Of a stretch of DNA of 64,000 nucleotides, positions 28,562 to 40,200 are shown piece by piece. The notes under the pieces were generated by a model. That model saw only the letters and a program-made list of their open reading frames with translations, did not search any database and was not told where the DNA came from. The stretch comes from Paraburkholderia largidicola (lineage in GTDB: Bacteria > Pseudomonadota > Gammaproteobacteria > Burkholderiales > Burkholderiaceae): NCBI RefSeq assembly GCF_013426895.1, contig NZ_AP023175.1, forward strand, positions 2,046,001 through 2,110,000, read 5' to 3'. Made by a program: the position numbers and the translations under genes. Position 1 is the stretch's first letter, and each line of letters begins with the position of its first letter.

Positions 28562-30775
28562 TCAACCGGACCGCTCGGTGTCGGGCATCGATGTGCCCGG
28601 GTCCGGCGGCAATGCGGTCAACAGACGCGGTCCGTACTGCGCGCCCGCGCGCCAGCTTGCCTGCCAGTCCGCTTCGCCCGTGGGCTGCGCCGCTAGCACC
28701 ACCATGCTGTGAGCGGGCACTTCCAGGTCGGGCGCCGCGAGCGGCGCGGGCGGCGCTTCGGGGTTCGCCGTATCAAGCAGCACATGCCATTCCAGGTGCG
28801 GCGGCGGGGGCATGAAGCGCAGCGCCGCCGACGATGCGTTCAACATCATCAACAATACTTCCGTTTCTCCATTCAGGCCTGCGCCGGCCCGCCGCAGCGT
28901 GAAGGCGCGGCCTTCCGGGTCCTGCCAGGCTTCGATGGTCAGCGCTTCGCCATGCTCGTCGAACCAGCCGACGTCGTAGAGACCTGGCAGCACTTCACGG
29001 TCGCCGAACAGGAAGCGGTTTTCGCGCAGCAGCGGATGCTGTTTTCGCAGCGCGATGATGCGCGCGAAGAACATAGTCATTTTGCGCCCGTGTGGGAGCG
29101 CGGCACGTTCCCAATCTATCCACGAAATTTCGTTATCCTGGCAATACGCGTTGTTGTTGCCGCGCTGGGTGCGGCCCATTTCGTCGCCGGCGAGCATCAT
29201 CGGCGTGCCGAGCGCGATGAACAGCGTAGCGGCTAGCGAACGCGAAACGCGTTCGCGCGCCTCGGAGATCGCGGGTTCGTCGGTCGGGCCTTCGACTCCC
29301 CAGTTCGAACTGTAATTTTCGTTGTGGCCGTCGTTGTTGTTTTCGCCGTTGATCTCGTTGTGCTTCTGCGAGTAAGCGACGAGATCGGACAGGGTGAAGC
29401 CGTCGTGCGACGTGACGAAGTTGATCGACGCCGTCGGCTTGCGAAAGCGCCGGTTGAACAGATCCGCCGATCCCGTCAGCCGCGCGGCGAGATCGGGCCG
29501 CATGCCTGCGTCGCCGCGCCAGAAACGGCGCACGGAATCGCGGAAACGGTCGTTCCATTCGCTGACGCCAGGCGGATGATTGCCGAGCTGATAGCCACCG
29601 GGGCCGATGTCCCATGGCTCGGAAATCAGCTTGCGCTGCGACAGGATGGGATCTTGTCGCAGCGCGTCGAAGAAGCCCGAGCCGGGATCGAAACCCGAAT
29701 GCTCGCGCCCGAGCGTGACACCGAGATCGAAACGGAAGCCGTCGATATTGAACGCGGTCGACCAGTAGCGCAGCGAATCCATCACCATTTGCAGCACGCG
29801 CGGATGGGGCATGTTGAGCGTGTTGCCGCAGCCGGTGTCGTTGATGTGATGGCGTTCGTCGCCTGGAATGAGGCGGTAATAGCTGGCATTGTCGAGTCCG
29901 CGCCACGACACGGTGGGGCCCATCTCGTTGCCTTCGCACGTGTGGTTGTAGACGACGTCGAGTATTACCTCGATTCCTGCCGCGTGCAGTTGACGGACGG
30001 CGATGCGCATTTCATCGAGCCGGTGCGCGGTGAGATACGACGGCTCAGGCGCGAAGAACGCGGCCGTGTTGTAGCCCCAGTAGTTGCGCAGCCCGCGCTC
30101 GACGAGAAAGCGGTCATTGAGGAATGCGTGGACGGGGAGCAGTTCGACGGCGGTGACGCCGAGCTTCAGCAGATGCTCGATGAATTCCGGCGACGCGAGC
30201 GCGGCGAACGAGCCGCGTTCGGGCGTGCGCAGGTCTTTGCGTAGCATCGATGCGCCGCGAACGTGGGTTTCGTAGATGACCGTTTCATTCCACGGGACGT
30301 TGGGGCGGGTGTCATGGGACCAGTCGAAGGCTTCGTCGACGACCACGCATTTGGGCATGGCTGGCGCCGAGTCTCGTCGGTCGATCGAAAGGTCCATTCT
30401 GTTCGAGTGCACGCGGTAGCTGAACAGGGCGTCCGACCATCGGAACTGGCCGATGAGCTTTCTGGCGTAGGGATCGAGCAGGAGTTTGTGAGGGTTGAAA
30501 CGGTGCCCGTGTTGCGGTTGGTATGGGCCGTGGGCCCGGAACGCGTAGACCGTGCCCGGGTGGGCGTGGGGCAGGTAGCCGTGCCATACCTCGTCGGTGC
30601 ATTCCGGCAGCGTGTAACGCTTCAGTTCTTTTCTGCCTGTCGGTTCGAAGAGGCAGAGTTCAATGCGTTGCGCGTTCGCCGAGAACACCGCGAAGTTCAC
30701 GCCCAAGCCGTCCCAGGTTGAGCCTAATGGGTACGGGGCGCCCGGTAGTAGTCTGTCTGGTAGTACGTGCGGCAT
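28562..30775 (-). CDS. glgX: Glycogen debranching enzyme
   Basis: GlgX (737 aa) hydrolyses alpha-1,6 branches of glycogen after phosphorylase-type trimming. It has a CBM48 domain (GSTWDGLGVNFAVFSANAQR) and GH13 regions VILDVVYNHTCEGNE, FNIDGFRFDLGVTLGRE, KLISEPWDIGPGGYQLG and INFVTSHDGFTLSDLV. ATG 30775 gives MPHVLPDRLLPGAPYPLG, where homology begins. It is separated from glgB upstream by about 800 bp holding a 661-bp repeat element, so glgX-treZ-malQ-treY may have its own promoter or depend on read-through. Confidence 0.96.
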   Translation of the reverse strand: MPHVLPDRLLPGAPYPLGSTWDGLGVNFAVFSANAQRIELCLFEPTGRKELKRYTLPECTDEVWHGYLPHAHPGTVYAFRAHGPYQPQHGHRFNPHKLLLDPYARKLIGQFRWSDALFSYRVHSNRMDLSIDRRDSAPAMPKCVVVDEAFDWSHDTRPNVPWNETVIYETHVRGASMLRKDLRTPERGSFAALASPEFIEHLLKLGVTAVELLPVHAFLNDRFLVERGLRNYWGYNTAAFFAPEPSYLTAHRLDEMRIAVRQLHAAGIEVILDVVYNHTCEGNEMGPTVSWRGLDNASYYRLIPGDERHHINDTGCGNTLNMPHPRVLQMVMDSLRYWSTAFNIDGFRFDLGVTLGREHSGFDPGSGFFDALRQDPILSQRKLISEPWDIGPGGYQLGNHPPGVSEWNDRFRDSVRRFWRGDAGMRPDLAARLTGSADLFNRRFRKPTASINFVTSHDGFTLSDLVAYSQKHNEINGENNNDGHNENYSSNWGVEGPTDEPAISEARERVSRSLAATLFIALGTPMMLAGDEMGRTQRGNNNAYCQDNEISWIDWERAALPHGRKMTMFFARIIALRKQHPLLRENRFLFGDREVLPGLYDVGWFDEHGEALTIEAWQDPEGRAFTLRRAGAGLNGETEVLLMMLNASSAALRFMPPPPHLEWHVLLDTANPEAPPAPLAAPDLEVPAHSMVVLAAQPTGEADWQASWRAGAQYGPRLLTALPPDPGTSMPDTERSG

Positions 30776-30878
30776 GGCAAGTGTTCCCGTTGTTCTTTGG
30801 TTTTGGCGTCGCCGTTCGATGTTTTGGCCTCTGCGTTGGGGCTGCGCGGGGCAGGCGGTTCGGATTGCTTGTGTTTTC
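30776..30878. other. glgX upstream stretch, left of the repeat element
   Basis: No gene is seen between the glgX start and the repeat element. The predicted reading frames crossing it are continuations of antisense frames. A glgX promoter would have to lie here or in the element itself; no clear -35/-10 pair was found. Confidence 0.3.
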
Positions 30879-31539
30879 GCTGGCATCCGCTAGATGTTAT
30901 TGGTGCTTCAGGCGTCGCCCCTGTGCGGGGCGGCACCTACTTTTCTTTGCCGCCGCAAAGAAAAGTAGGCAAAAGAAAGCGGCTCACACCGCCAGATCTA
31001 GTATTTGCCTGAGGGCCCCCACAGGTTCTTACACTTCACACGGCAACAACGTGACCGACGTTCGTTGCCAGCGCTCTTGCAGTGCGCCCCACCCGCTCCA
31101 CGCGCCCGCACTACAGCACCCCGCGCCTGACATTCCTCTGCCGCCCAGGTGGCAAACTGTGTGTAGGCCCAAGTGCTCCACACGACATACTTCGGACCCG
31201 GAAGCGCACGGGGTGCCACCACGTAAGAGTGCCACCTTGTACGACGGCACGACCTACACACAGTTTGCCGCTATAGGGCATAAAACGTTCGCCAAGATCA
31301 ACTCATAGTGTGGCCGTTTGAAGCGGGTGATGCGTCTATTCAAGGCGTTGGCAACGCACGCGAACAAGATCGCTGCCGCGTGAAGGGTGGGGTCGTTGGG
31401 GGCCCGTGGGAAAAGGTCAAGAATTGGCGGTGTTAGCCGCTTTCTTTTGCCTACTTTTCTTTGCGGCGGCAAAGAAAAGTAGGTGCCGCCCCGCACAGGG
31501 GCGACGCATCCACACCAAAGCCACAACGCGGATGCCAGC
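30879..31539. repeat. Giant nested palindromic element, copy A (661 bp)
   Basis: The boundaries are GCTGGCATCCGC (30879-30890) and its inverse GCGGATGCCAGC (31528-31539). Terminal inverted repeats of 83 bp (30912-30994 and 31425-31507) match at 82 of 83 positions. Each arm contains a perfect 34-bp hairpin, CCTACTTTTCTTTGC plus 4-nt loop plus its inverse (30936-30969; 31450-31483). Further in, weaker inverted segments pair left with right, and a perfect 17-bp inner repeat lies at 31151-31167 / 31253-31269. No coding potential is conserved with copy B: the frames found in it differ or are disrupted. It lies between glgB and glgX inside the glg/tre locus. Confidence 0.9.
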
Positions 31540-31582
31540 GCAACGGCCAAATCACCAAATCACCAAACCACCAACCCAACCC

Positions 31583-33808
31583 CTAATCCGCCCGAAGCAC
31601 AACAGTCCCCAACGGCGGCAGCACCAAAGCAGCCGACTGCGGCCGCCCATGCGCCGCTACCTCATCTGTATAGATGACACCACCATTCCCCACATTAGAC
31701 CCACCATAAACCCCAGCATCCGAATTCAGAATCTCAACCCACCGCCCCGCCCGGGGCATCCCAATCCGATATCCATGCCGGGGCACTGGCGTAAAGTTGC
31801 AAACGGTAATCAACTCACGCCCCGCACCATCCGTACGCCGCCAGGCAAAAACCGAATTCGCACTGTCGTCGCCGATGACCCACTCAAACCCACCCGGCTC
31901 GGTATCGAGCCGATGCAACGCGGGCTCCTCGCGATAAAGCCGGTTCAAATCCCGCACGAGCCGTTGCACGCCGTGATGCAACTCGTCATCGAGCAAATGC
32001 CAGTGCGGCGACCCATCGTGATCGAACTCGGCCATCTGCCCAAACTCGCCGCCCATGAACATCAGCTTCTTGCCCGGATGGGCCCACATAAACGCAAAGT
32101 ACGCGCGCAGATTCGCAAACTTCTGCCAGCGGTCGCCCGGCATCTTGCCTAACAACGATCCCTTGCCATGCACGACCTCATCGTGCGAAAGCGGCAGCAC
32201 GAACTTCTCCGAGTACGCATACACCATCGCGAACGTCATGTTGTGGTGATGCCACTGCCGGTTGATCGGGTCTTCGTGCATGTAGTGCAGCGTGTCGTGC
32301 ATCCACCCCATGTTCCACTTGAACTGGAAGCCAAGCCCGCCATCCTCGATGCGCGCCGTCACGCCCGGCCATGCCGTCGATTCCTCCGCGATCGTGATCG
32401 CGCCATGCACGTCCGGCATATGCTGCACTTCGTGATTCAGCCGCTTCAGAAACGCAATCGATTCGAGATTCTCGCGGCCGCCATAAATATTCGGCACCCA
32501 CTCGCCCGCCTGGCGCGAATAGTCGCGGTACAACATCGACGCGACAGCATCCACCCGCAAGCCGTCGACGTGATAACGCTTCAGCCACGCCAGCGCCGAG
32601 GCGATCAGGAACGCGCTCACCTCGTTGCGGCCGAGGTTGTAGATCATCGTGTTCCAGTCCTGGTGGTAGCCCTCGCGCGGGTCGGCATGCTCGTACAAAG
32701 GCGTGCCGTCGAATTCGATCAGACCGTGCGCATCGTTCGGGAAGTGCGCGGGCACCCAATCGAGGATCACGCCGAGCCCCGCCTCGTGCGCGCGGTTCAT
32801 GAAGCTCGCGAACTGCTCCGGCGTCCCGAAGCGCGCCGACGGTGCGAACTGCGACAACGGCTGATATCCCCACGATCCGCCGAACGGATGCTCGGCAATC
32901 GGCATGAACTCGATATGCGTGAAGCCCATTTCCTTCGCATAAGGAATCAGGCGGTCCGCCAGCTCAGACCAGTTCAACGCGCGATGCCCTTCCTCCGCGA
33001 CCCGCAGCCACGATTCCGCATGCACCTCGTAGATCGAGATCGCGGATTGCGCCGTCTGCTTCGACGCGCGTGTCTGCATCCAGTCGCCGTCGGTCCACGG
33101 AAAACGCTCGACGTCGTCCACATGCGCAACGATGGACGCCGTCGCGGGCGGCCTCTCGGTCTGCATCGCGCAAGGATCGGCCTTGAGCGGCAACGGATGG
33201 CCGTCGCGTGTCAGCATCTCGTACTTGTAGCGGGTGCCCGCGCCGATACGCGGCACGAACAGTTCCCACACGCCCGCCTGATGGCGCAGCCGCATCGGAT
33301 GACGACGGCCGTCCCATGAATTGAAGTCGCCCACCACCGACACGCGCCGCGCATTCGGCGCCCACACGGCAAAGCGCACGCCCGGCACGCCATCCACCGT
33401 ATGCGGCCGCGAGCCCAGGCATTCGAGCACCGCGTACGGATCGCCCCACGCGACGCGCTGCAACGGGTCGTCGCCGAGCACGGGGCCGAACGAATACGTG
33501 TCCTCGATTTCCTGAACCGACCCATGCCAGTCGATCCGCAAGCGATACGCCACGGCTTCGCTGACGGGACCTGCGAACAGGCCGCCCGGATGCAGCTGCT
33601 CCAGTTCGCCGAGCAGCCTGCCATTGTCGCGCGCGATGACCGACACGCGTGCCGCGTTCGGCAGCATCACGCGCACGACAGGACCGGTGCTCGTCTCGTG
33701 CATGCCGAGTTGCGAGAACGGGTCATGATGGCGCGCATCGACGAGCGCATCCAGATCGACGCGATGCAGACCGGCCGCCTCTAGTTGAACGTTGTAGTGC
33801 TCACTCAT
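31583..33808 (-). CDS. glgB: 1,4-alpha-glucan branching enzyme
   Basis: GlgB (741 aa) cuts alpha-1,4 chains and rejoins them as alpha-1,6 branches. Two N-terminal CBM48-like domains (about 20-115 and 120-225, the second with [20 protein letters not shown]) precede the GH13 barrel. Motifs are YPSSWGYQ-type [26 protein letters not shown], the nucleophile region [19 protein letters not shown], the Glu region [14 protein letters not shown] and [19 protein letters not shown]. It overlaps the end of treS by 8 bp, so it is translationally coupled to it. Downstream lies the 661-bp palindromic repeat. Confidence 0.98.
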   Translation of the reverse strand: MSEHYNVQLEAAGLHRVDLDALVDARHHDPFSQLGMHETSTGPVVRVMLPNAARVSVIARDNGRLLGELEQLHPGGLFAGPVSEAVAYRLRIDWHGSVQEIEDTYSFGPVLGDDPLQRVAWGDPYAVLECLGSRPHTVDGVPGVRFAVWAPNARRVSVVGDFNSWDGRRHPMRLRHQAGVWELFVPRIGAGTRYKYEMLTRDGHPLPLKADPCAMQTERPPATASIVAHVDDVERFPWTDGDWMQTRASKQTAQSAISIYEVHAESWLRVAEEGHRALNWSELADRLIPYAKEMGFTHIEFMPIAEHPFGGSWGYQPLSQFAPSARFGTPEQFASFMNRAHEAGLGVILDWVPAHFPNDAHGLIEFDGTPLYEHADPREGYHQDWNTMIYNLGRNEVSAFLIASALAWLKRYHVDGLRVDAVASMLYRDYSRQAGEWVPNIYGGRENLESIAFLKRLNHEVQHMPDVHGAITIAEESTAWPGVTARIEDGGLGFQFKWNMGWMHDTLHYMHEDPINRQWHHHNMTFAMVYAYSEKFVLPLSHDEVVHGKGSLLGKMPGDRWQKFANLRAYFAFMWAHPGKKLMFMGGEFGQMAEFDHDGSPHWHLLDDELHHGVQRLVRDLNRLYREEPALHRLDTEPGGFEWVIGDDSANSVFAWRRTDGAGRELITVCNFTPVPRHGYRIGMPRAGRWVEILNSDAGVYGGSNVGNGGVIYTDEVAAHGRPQSAALVLPPLGTVVLRAD

Positions 33809-36800
33809 AATCGCCCTCTGATGCTGCGGGAGGCGCCGAGGCAGCCGCCGGCGAATGCGGCGCTGCGCCCGTGTCGCCCAGCAGGCGGCTCGTCAGCGCG
33901 GCGAGGCCGCGTACCGGCAAGCCGAGCCATGCTGGCCGGTTGGCTGCCTCGTAGCGGATTTCATAGGCGGCCTTCTCGATCAGGAACAGATCGAGCAACG
34001 CCTGTTCGTGCTCCGGCGCGACGAGCGGTTGCGGCGCGGCTTGCGTTGCCGCGCGGTACTCGGTGAGGAACGCTTCGGCAGCGGCGGCGCGGAAGCGTTC
34101 GAACAGCGCCCGCTTGCGGTCGGCCGTCATCTGCGGCGCGGCTTCCATCGTCGATTGCGCGGCGGCGCTCGCATACGACAGCGAACGCAGCAGTCCCGCG
34201 ACGTCGCGCAGCGGGCTCGACTTCGCGCGGCGCTCTTCGAGTTCGCGTGCCGGCTCGCCTTCGAAGTCGATCAGGAAAGCGTCGCCTTGCGCCACGAGCA
34301 CCTGGCCGAGGTGGAAGTCGCCGTGAATGCGCGTGCGCAGCGCATGCGCATCGGGCTTCACGAGCTTCGACACCGCTTCGACCAGCTTGTCCTTGCGGTC
34401 GAGCACGCTGCGGCCGAGCAGTGCGGCATCTTCGCCCAGCTGATCGACGTTCTTCTCTAGTAGTTCGAGCGCGGTGGCAAGCAGTCTCTGCGTGCCGTCG
34501 ATCCACGCCTGCACCTGCTTGCTGTCGGCGGGTTCGGGATCGAATGCGGGGTTGTCCGAGGGCGACGCGAGCGCGACGTGCAACTCGCCGAGCCGCTTGC
34601 CGATGATGCCCATGTACGACGCGTAGCCTTCCGTCGCTTCTTCCTCGTTCACGCGGTCCTGATTCGCCTGATTCTCGTTGTTGGCGCCATCGACCGCGAG
34701 CGCGAGTTCGTCGATCGAACGGCGCAGCGTGTCGAGCGCCCAGTTCCACGCGTCACCCTGGTTGTCGACGAAGCCTTGCAGGATGCACAGCGTATGCGGC
34801 ACGTTCTCCGGATCGACGCGCACCACTTCTCCATATAGCGGCGCGGTGTTCGCGTAGCCGAGCTGCGTCAGATAGCGGCTCATTTCCGCTTCAGGATGCA
34901 TGCCCTTCAACAGGCGCCGCACGAGCTTCAGCACCACCTTGTCGGCGATCACGAGCGAGCTGTTGCTCTGCTCGGCGGCGAGCCAGCGGATTTCCGGCTG
35001 GTCGCCCAGATCGAGTTCGTCGAAACGGTCGGTTGGAATGAAGTGGATCGTGCTCTTCTGCACGGTCGGCACGCCGGCGCGCTCGCGCAGCTTGCGCAGC
35101 GTGCCGTAGGCGAACTGCGGCAACGCGAATGCATCCGTCAGATGGCCGACGTTGCGTCCGCGCCGCACCCGCGCCAGCGCCAGTTGCATGAAGAGCGGCG
35201 TGGTCGTGTCGGCGCCCCACGTGATCGCGAGCGGCAGCACATAACGCTCGGTGTGATTGCCGACATCCGCTTCGATCTCCGTGAACGCGAAGCCCGCTTC
35301 CGGAATGGTCGTGAGCGCGGCGAGACGCACGGCATGCATCTTCTGATCCTTCGATGCGAACCATCTGCGCCGACCCAGCCACGACGGCAGCACTTCCGAT
35401 TCGAGCAGCCGTACGTTCTCGGGTGTCGGGCCCGCCTGGCCTTCGCGGATCACGATGGTGACGAAATCGGGCAGCGGCTCGGACGGCGCCTGGCTCCATG
35501 TCGGACGGCCGCCGCCTTCGCAGAGCAGGAACCACAGGAAGCCGTACGGCGGGAACGTCAGCAGATACGTGAGTTGCCCGATACGCGGGAACACCGAATC
35601 CGCCGTCATTTCGATGGGGACGGCGCCGTTGAATTCGGACAGATCGAGTTCGACCGCCTGCGGCGCACGCGACAGATTCGCGACGCACAGAATGGGCGGC
35701 TCGCCCGGCAGTTCGCGCAGATACGCGAGGATCTTGCGGTTGCTCGGCTTCAGGAAGCGGATCGTGCCGCGTCCGAACGTGTGCTTCGAGCGGCGCGTCG
35801 CGAGCATGCGCCGCGTCCAGTTGAGCAGCGAGTGCGGATCGCGGCTCTGCGCTTCGACGTTGACGGCGTCGAAGCCATACAGCGAGCCCATCACGGGCGG
35901 CAGCACCAGTTGCTCAGGATCGGCGCGCGAGAAGCCGCCGTTTCTGTCGGACGACCATTGCATCGGCGTGCGCACGCCATCGCGATCGCCGAGGTGAATG
36001 TTGTCGCCCATGCCGAGTTCGTCGCCGTAGTAGATGACGGGCGTGCCCGGCATCGACAGCAGCAGTGAATTGATCAGCTCGATGCGGCGGCGGTCGCGCT
36101 CCATCAGCGGTGCGAGCCTGCGGCGGATGCCGAGATTCAGGCGCGCGCGCCGGTCACTGGCATAGGTGTTCCACAAGTAGTCGCGCTCGGAGTCCGTGAC
36201 CATTTCGAGCGTGAGTTCATCGTGATTGCGCAGGAAGATCGCCCACTGGTTCGTCTCGGGCAGATCCGGCGTCTGCTTCATGATGTCGGTGATCGGGAAG
36301 CGGTCTTCGCTCGCAATCGACATGTAGATGCGCGGCATCAGCGGGAAGTGGAATGCCATATGGCATTCGTCTTCGTTGCCGAAGTATTCCTGCACGTCTT
36401 CCGGCCACTGGTTCGCTTCGGCGAGCAGCATCCGGTTCGGATACTCGGCGTCGATGGTCGCGCGAATCTTCTTGAGGATGGCGTGCGTTTCGGGCAGGTT
36501 CTCGTTGTTCGTGCCTTCGCGCTCGACGAGATACGGCACGGCATCCAGCCGCAACCCGTCGATCCCCAGATCGAGCCAGAAGCGCATCACCTGCAGCACT
36601 TCGCGCATCACAGCAGGATTGTCGAAGTTCAGGTCGGGCTGGTGCGCGTAGAAGCGATGCCAGTAGTACTGGCCCGCAACAGGGTCGTGTGTCCAGTTCG
36701 ACGGCTCGGTATCGATGAAGATGATGCGGGTCTTTTCATACTTCTTGTCCGTATCGGACCACACGTAGTAGTTGCGATGGTTCGAGCCGGGCTTCGCGCG

Positions 36801-37259
36801 GCGCGCGCGCTGGAACCACGGGTGCTGGTCCGACGTATGGTTGATGACGAGTTCGGTAATCACGTGCAGGCCGCGCGCATGCGCTTCCTGAATGAAGCGC
36901 TTCACGTCGCCAATCGTGCCGTAGTCGGGATGCACGCTTTTATAGTCGGCGATGTCGTAACCGTCGTCGCGGCGCGGCGACGGATAGAACGGCAACAGCC
37001 AGATCGCGCTGACGCCGAGTTCCGCGATGTAATCGAGCTTCGCGATCAGGCCCGGGAAATCGCCCACTCCATCGTTGTTCGCATCGAAGAACGACTTGAT
37101 GTGCACCTGGTAGATGATCGCGTCCTTGTACCAGAGCGGATCGTCGGCCAGCGTCGACACCTTGGCGCGGCGCGACGGGCGCGGCTTCGCGGGAGCGGCC
37201 TCGGCTGTCGTGTCGGTGAAATGCTGCGACGTGCTTTCGGCGGGATCGTCACGTTTCAT
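33801..37259 (-). CDS. treS: Trehalose synthase fused to maltokinase
   Basis: This is a 1152-aa fusion. The N-terminal part (about 36-590) is the GH13 trehalose synthase that interconverts trehalose and maltose: nucleophile Asp239 in [15 protein letters not shown], acid/base Glu281 in [10 protein letters not shown], and Asp347 in [13 protein letters not shown]. The C-terminal part (about 600-1115) is a Pep2/Mak-type maltokinase with the aminoglycoside-kinase-like motifs [16 protein letters not shown] and [10 protein letters not shown]. It should make maltose 1-phosphate, the GlgE donor. ATG 37259 overlaps the glgE stop by 4 bp and the end overlaps glgB by 8 bp. The Pro/Arg-rich N-terminus (1-35) is a non-conserved tail. 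Confidence 0.97.
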   Translation of the reverse strand: MKRDDPAESTSQHFTDTTAEAAPAKPRPSRRAKVSTLADDPLWYKDAIIYQVHIKSFFDANNDGVGDFPGLIAKLDYIAELGVSAIWLLPFYPSPRRDDGYDIADYKSVHPDYGTIGDVKRFIQEAHARGLHVITELVINHTSDQHPWFQRARRAKPGSNHRNYYVWSDTDKKYEKTRIIFIDTEPSNWTHDPVAGQYYWHRFYAHQPDLNFDNPAVMREVLQVMRFWLDLGIDGLRLDAVPYLVEREGTNNENLPETHAILKKIRATIDAEYPNRMLLAEANQWPEDVQEYFGNEDECHMAFHFPLMPRIYMSIASEDRFPITDIMKQTPDLPETNQWAIFLRNHDELTLEMVTDSERDYLWNTYASDRRARLNLGIRRRLAPLMERDRRRIELINSLLLSMPGTPVIYYGDELGMGDNIHLGDRDGVRTPMQWSSDRNGGFSRADPEQLVLPPVMGSLYGFDAVNVEAQSRDPHSLLNWTRRMLATRRSKHTFGRGTIRFLKPSNRKILAYLRELPGEPPILCVANLSRAPQAVELDLSEFNGAVPIEMTADSVFPRIGQLTYLLTFPPYGFLWFLLCEGGGRPTWSQAPSEPLPDFVTIVIREGQAGPTPENVRLLESEVLPSWLGRRRWFASKDQKMHAVRLAALTTIPEAGFAFTEIEADVGNHTERYVLPLAITWGADTTTPLFMQLALARVRRGRNVGHLTDAFALPQFAYGTLRKLRERAGVPTVQKSTIHFIPTDRFDELDLGDQPEIRWLAAEQSNSSLVIADKVVLKLVRRLLKGMHPEAEMSRYLTQLGYANTAPLYGEVVRVDPENVPHTLCILQGFVDNQGDAWNWALDTLRRSIDELALAVDGANNENQANQDRVNEEEATEGYASYMGIIGKRLGELHVALASPSDNPAFDPEPADSKQVQAWIDGTQRLLATALELLEKNVDQLGEDAALLGRSVLDRKDKLVEAVSKLVKPDAHALRTRIHGDFHLGQVLVAQGDAFLIDFEGEPARELEERRAKSSPLRDVAGLLRSLSYASAAAQSTMEAAPQMTADRKRALFERFRAAAAEAFLTEYRAATQAAPQPLVAPEHEQALLDLFLIEKAAYEIRYEAANRPAWLGLPVRGLAALTSRLLGDTGAAPHSPAAASAPPAASEGDYE

Positions 37260-40200
37260 ATTGCACCTTCGTTGAATGTGTCGGGGGCGGCCCGATGCGT
37301 GTCGCTTTCATCGGGAACAGCGTCGCGCGGCAGGCCGGTCGCGGGCGCGATGCGCCAGATCGCGAACGGCCGAGTGCCGGGATTGAGCCGCACGTGTTGC
37401 CATCTGCCATGCCATTGAAACCGCTCGCCCGTCATCTGGTCGATCACGTCGATGGTGCCCTGATCGTGCAGGCCCCATCCGTTGAACGTACTCCACGACA
37501 ACTCGATATCTGCGCCTTGCTCGTTGAACGGATCGAGATTGATCGCGACGACGATCACGTTGTCGCGCGCCGGCGTCGCCTTTTCGAAGAACAGGATGCT
37601 CTCGTTATGGGCGGGCAGGAACGTGAGATTCAGATGCGAGTGCAGCGCCGGGTTCGTGCGGCGAATGCGGTTCAGCTCGGTGATTTCGCGCACGATGTTG
37701 CCGGGCCGGTTCCAGTCCCATGCGCGGATCTGATACTTCTCCGAATCCAGATACTCTTCGCTGTTCGGCAGCGCGGCGGCTTCGCACAGCTCGAAGCCGC
37801 TATACACGCCCCACAGTCCCGACAGCATCGTCGCGAGCGCGGCGCGGATCAGGAAGCCCGGACGCCCTTGCGACTGCAGATGACGCGGGTTGATGTCAGG
37901 CGTGTTGACGAAGAAGTTCGGCCGGAAGAACTCGCGCAGATCGGTTTGCGTCAGTTGCGTCAGGTACTCCGTGAAATCGCGCTTCGATTCACGCCATGTG
38001 AAGTACGTGTACGACTGCGAGAAGCCGAGCTTCGCGAGCCGCGCCATCACGCGCGGACGTGTAAACGCTTCCGAGAGGAAGATCACGTCGGGATGCCGCG
38101 CGCGTACGTCGTTGATCATCCATTCCCAGAACGGGAAGGGCTTCGTATGCGGATTGTCGACGCGGAAAATGCGCACGCCCGCATCGATCCAGAACAGGAT
38201 CACGTCGCGCAGCGAAATCCATAAATCGGGTTTTGCGTCGCGCGCGTAGAAGTCCGGATTCACGATGTCCTGATACTTCTTCGGCGGATTTTCCGCGTAT
38301 CGCAGCGTGCCGTCGGGGCGCCACGCGAACCATGTAGGGTGCTGCTTCAGCCACGGGTGATCGGGCGAGCATTGAATCGCGAAGTCGAGCGCGATTTCGA
38401 GGCCGTGATCGTGCGCGGCGGCCAGCATGCGCTTGAAGTCGTCGAGCGTGCCGAGCTGCGGATGCACGGCATCGTGGCCGCCCGCTTCGCCGCCGATCGC
38501 ATACGGGCTGCCCACGTCGTCCGGACCCGGCGTCAGCGTGTTGTTGCGGCCCTTGCGGTTGGCGATGCCGATAGGATGGATCGGCGGAAAGTACAGCACG
38601 TCGAAGCCCATGTCGCGGATGCGCGGCAGTTTGCCGATCACGTCGTCGAAGTTGCCGTGCCGATGCTCGTCGTCGCTCATCGAGCGCGGGAAGATCTCGT
38701 ACCAGCTGGCGAAGCGCGCGCCCGCACGTTCGGCGTCGATGCGATAGATGACAGGGTCGCGCGATAGCCCCGGACGGTGGCGCGCGGCGGCGAATGCTTC
38801 CGCCGTCGTGGGCGCCAGCACGATCGCGAGACGCTCGCCCGTGTCCGCCTTCATGAACTCCTTGACGATCGCTTCGAGCTGCTGTCGCTGCGAGCCTTCC
38901 ACCGTCTCCGTTTCGGCCAGCGCAAGCGCGAACAGATGCTTCGCTTCCTCGACTTCGAGTTCGACCGATTGATCCGCCTTCAGCTTCTTCTGCATGTGAT
39001 CGACGAGCGAGGCGAAATCGTCGCGCCATGCAATCACCGTGAACTCGTGACGTCCGATGCGTTCCAGCGGAATGCGCGCTTCCCAGATGTCGTTGCCGGC
39101 GGGCTGGGCAGGCGTCATCGGCGCTTCGTGCCAGGCGGTTTCGTCGGCGCCGCGCCAGATCACGGCGGCGGCGATCTTGTCGTGGCCTTCGGCGAACACG
39201 GCTGCCGTGATGTGCACGCGTTCACCGACGATGCGCTTGGCAGGGAAGCGGCCGTGATCGACGGCGGGCGACACGCTTTCGATCGCGACGCGCGAGCCTG
39301 CGATCGCATCGAGCACGCTCTTGTGTCCCGACGTTTTGGTGCTCTTTTTGTCGATGGGCGGCGCGAGCACGATCGGCTTCTCGGCGACCGCGCGGAACAG
39401 GCGGCACGCGCCCGGCGCGAGCGTGAACGGAGCGAGCGGCTGCGGCGCGCCGCGCGAATCGGTGCCGAGCTGCACGAAGCGCGTGAAGCCGCCCGGCACG
39501 CCGTCGAGCAGGCGCGCAGGGTCGACGCGCACGGGCGTGCCCAGTTCCGGGTTGATCGCAACCATCACCGCTTCGCCGGCATCGCGCAAATCGCGCTGAT
39601 CGCCGCGCAACAGGATCGCGGCGTGGGTGTCCGGGCCGGACAGCGAACGCAGCTCGCCATTGGTCTGCAGCGACCAGGTGTCGCGGGCGATTGCATTGGC
39701 GTGCCGCACGCGCTCGGAGAGATCGAAACGCGCCGCGCCGCGCAGGCTTGCGTAGTGGGCAGCGTCGCCGAGCGTGTGCGAGATCGGCTCGGCGATGCCG
39801 TATTCGAAGCCCATCGGCATCATCCAGCCGGTGCCTGTCGACACGGCCGTCAGCAACGCACGGCGATACGCGCGTTCGACGATCGCCGAATCGTGCACGT
39901 GTTCGAGATCAGCCGCGAGCCGTGTGCCGTATGGCGCCTCGGGAAAGGCGACGGGCGAGGCGATGCGCATCAGCAGCGCATGTTCGTCGAGCATCCACGG
40001 CGCGCGGAAGTCCCACCAGCGCGACGACGAAAACACGGCGTCGAAGCCCACGCCTTCGAGCGCGGCGACGTCCGAGCGCACGAGGCCGGGCGTTGCGGCG
40101 AGAAAGCGTGTGGACGGATGGCGCGACGCGCGCACGGCATCGATCAGTCGGCGCCACGCGAAGGTGGGCACGCGGTGCGGCGAATCGAAACGGAATCCGC

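Noticed and set aside
30912..31507. Insertion sequence with 83-bp terminal inverted repeats
   Set aside because: No transposase frame fits inside either 590-bp copy and no target-site duplication was seen at the ends. A non-autonomous MITE-like origin remains possible but unproven.
30890..31530. Several 60-260-aa frames inside repeat copy A (and the like in copy B)
   Set aside because: They contain the stock phrase GGTYFSLPPQRKVGKRKRLT, which comes from translating the repeat arm. The frames are not conserved between the copies beyond the arms.
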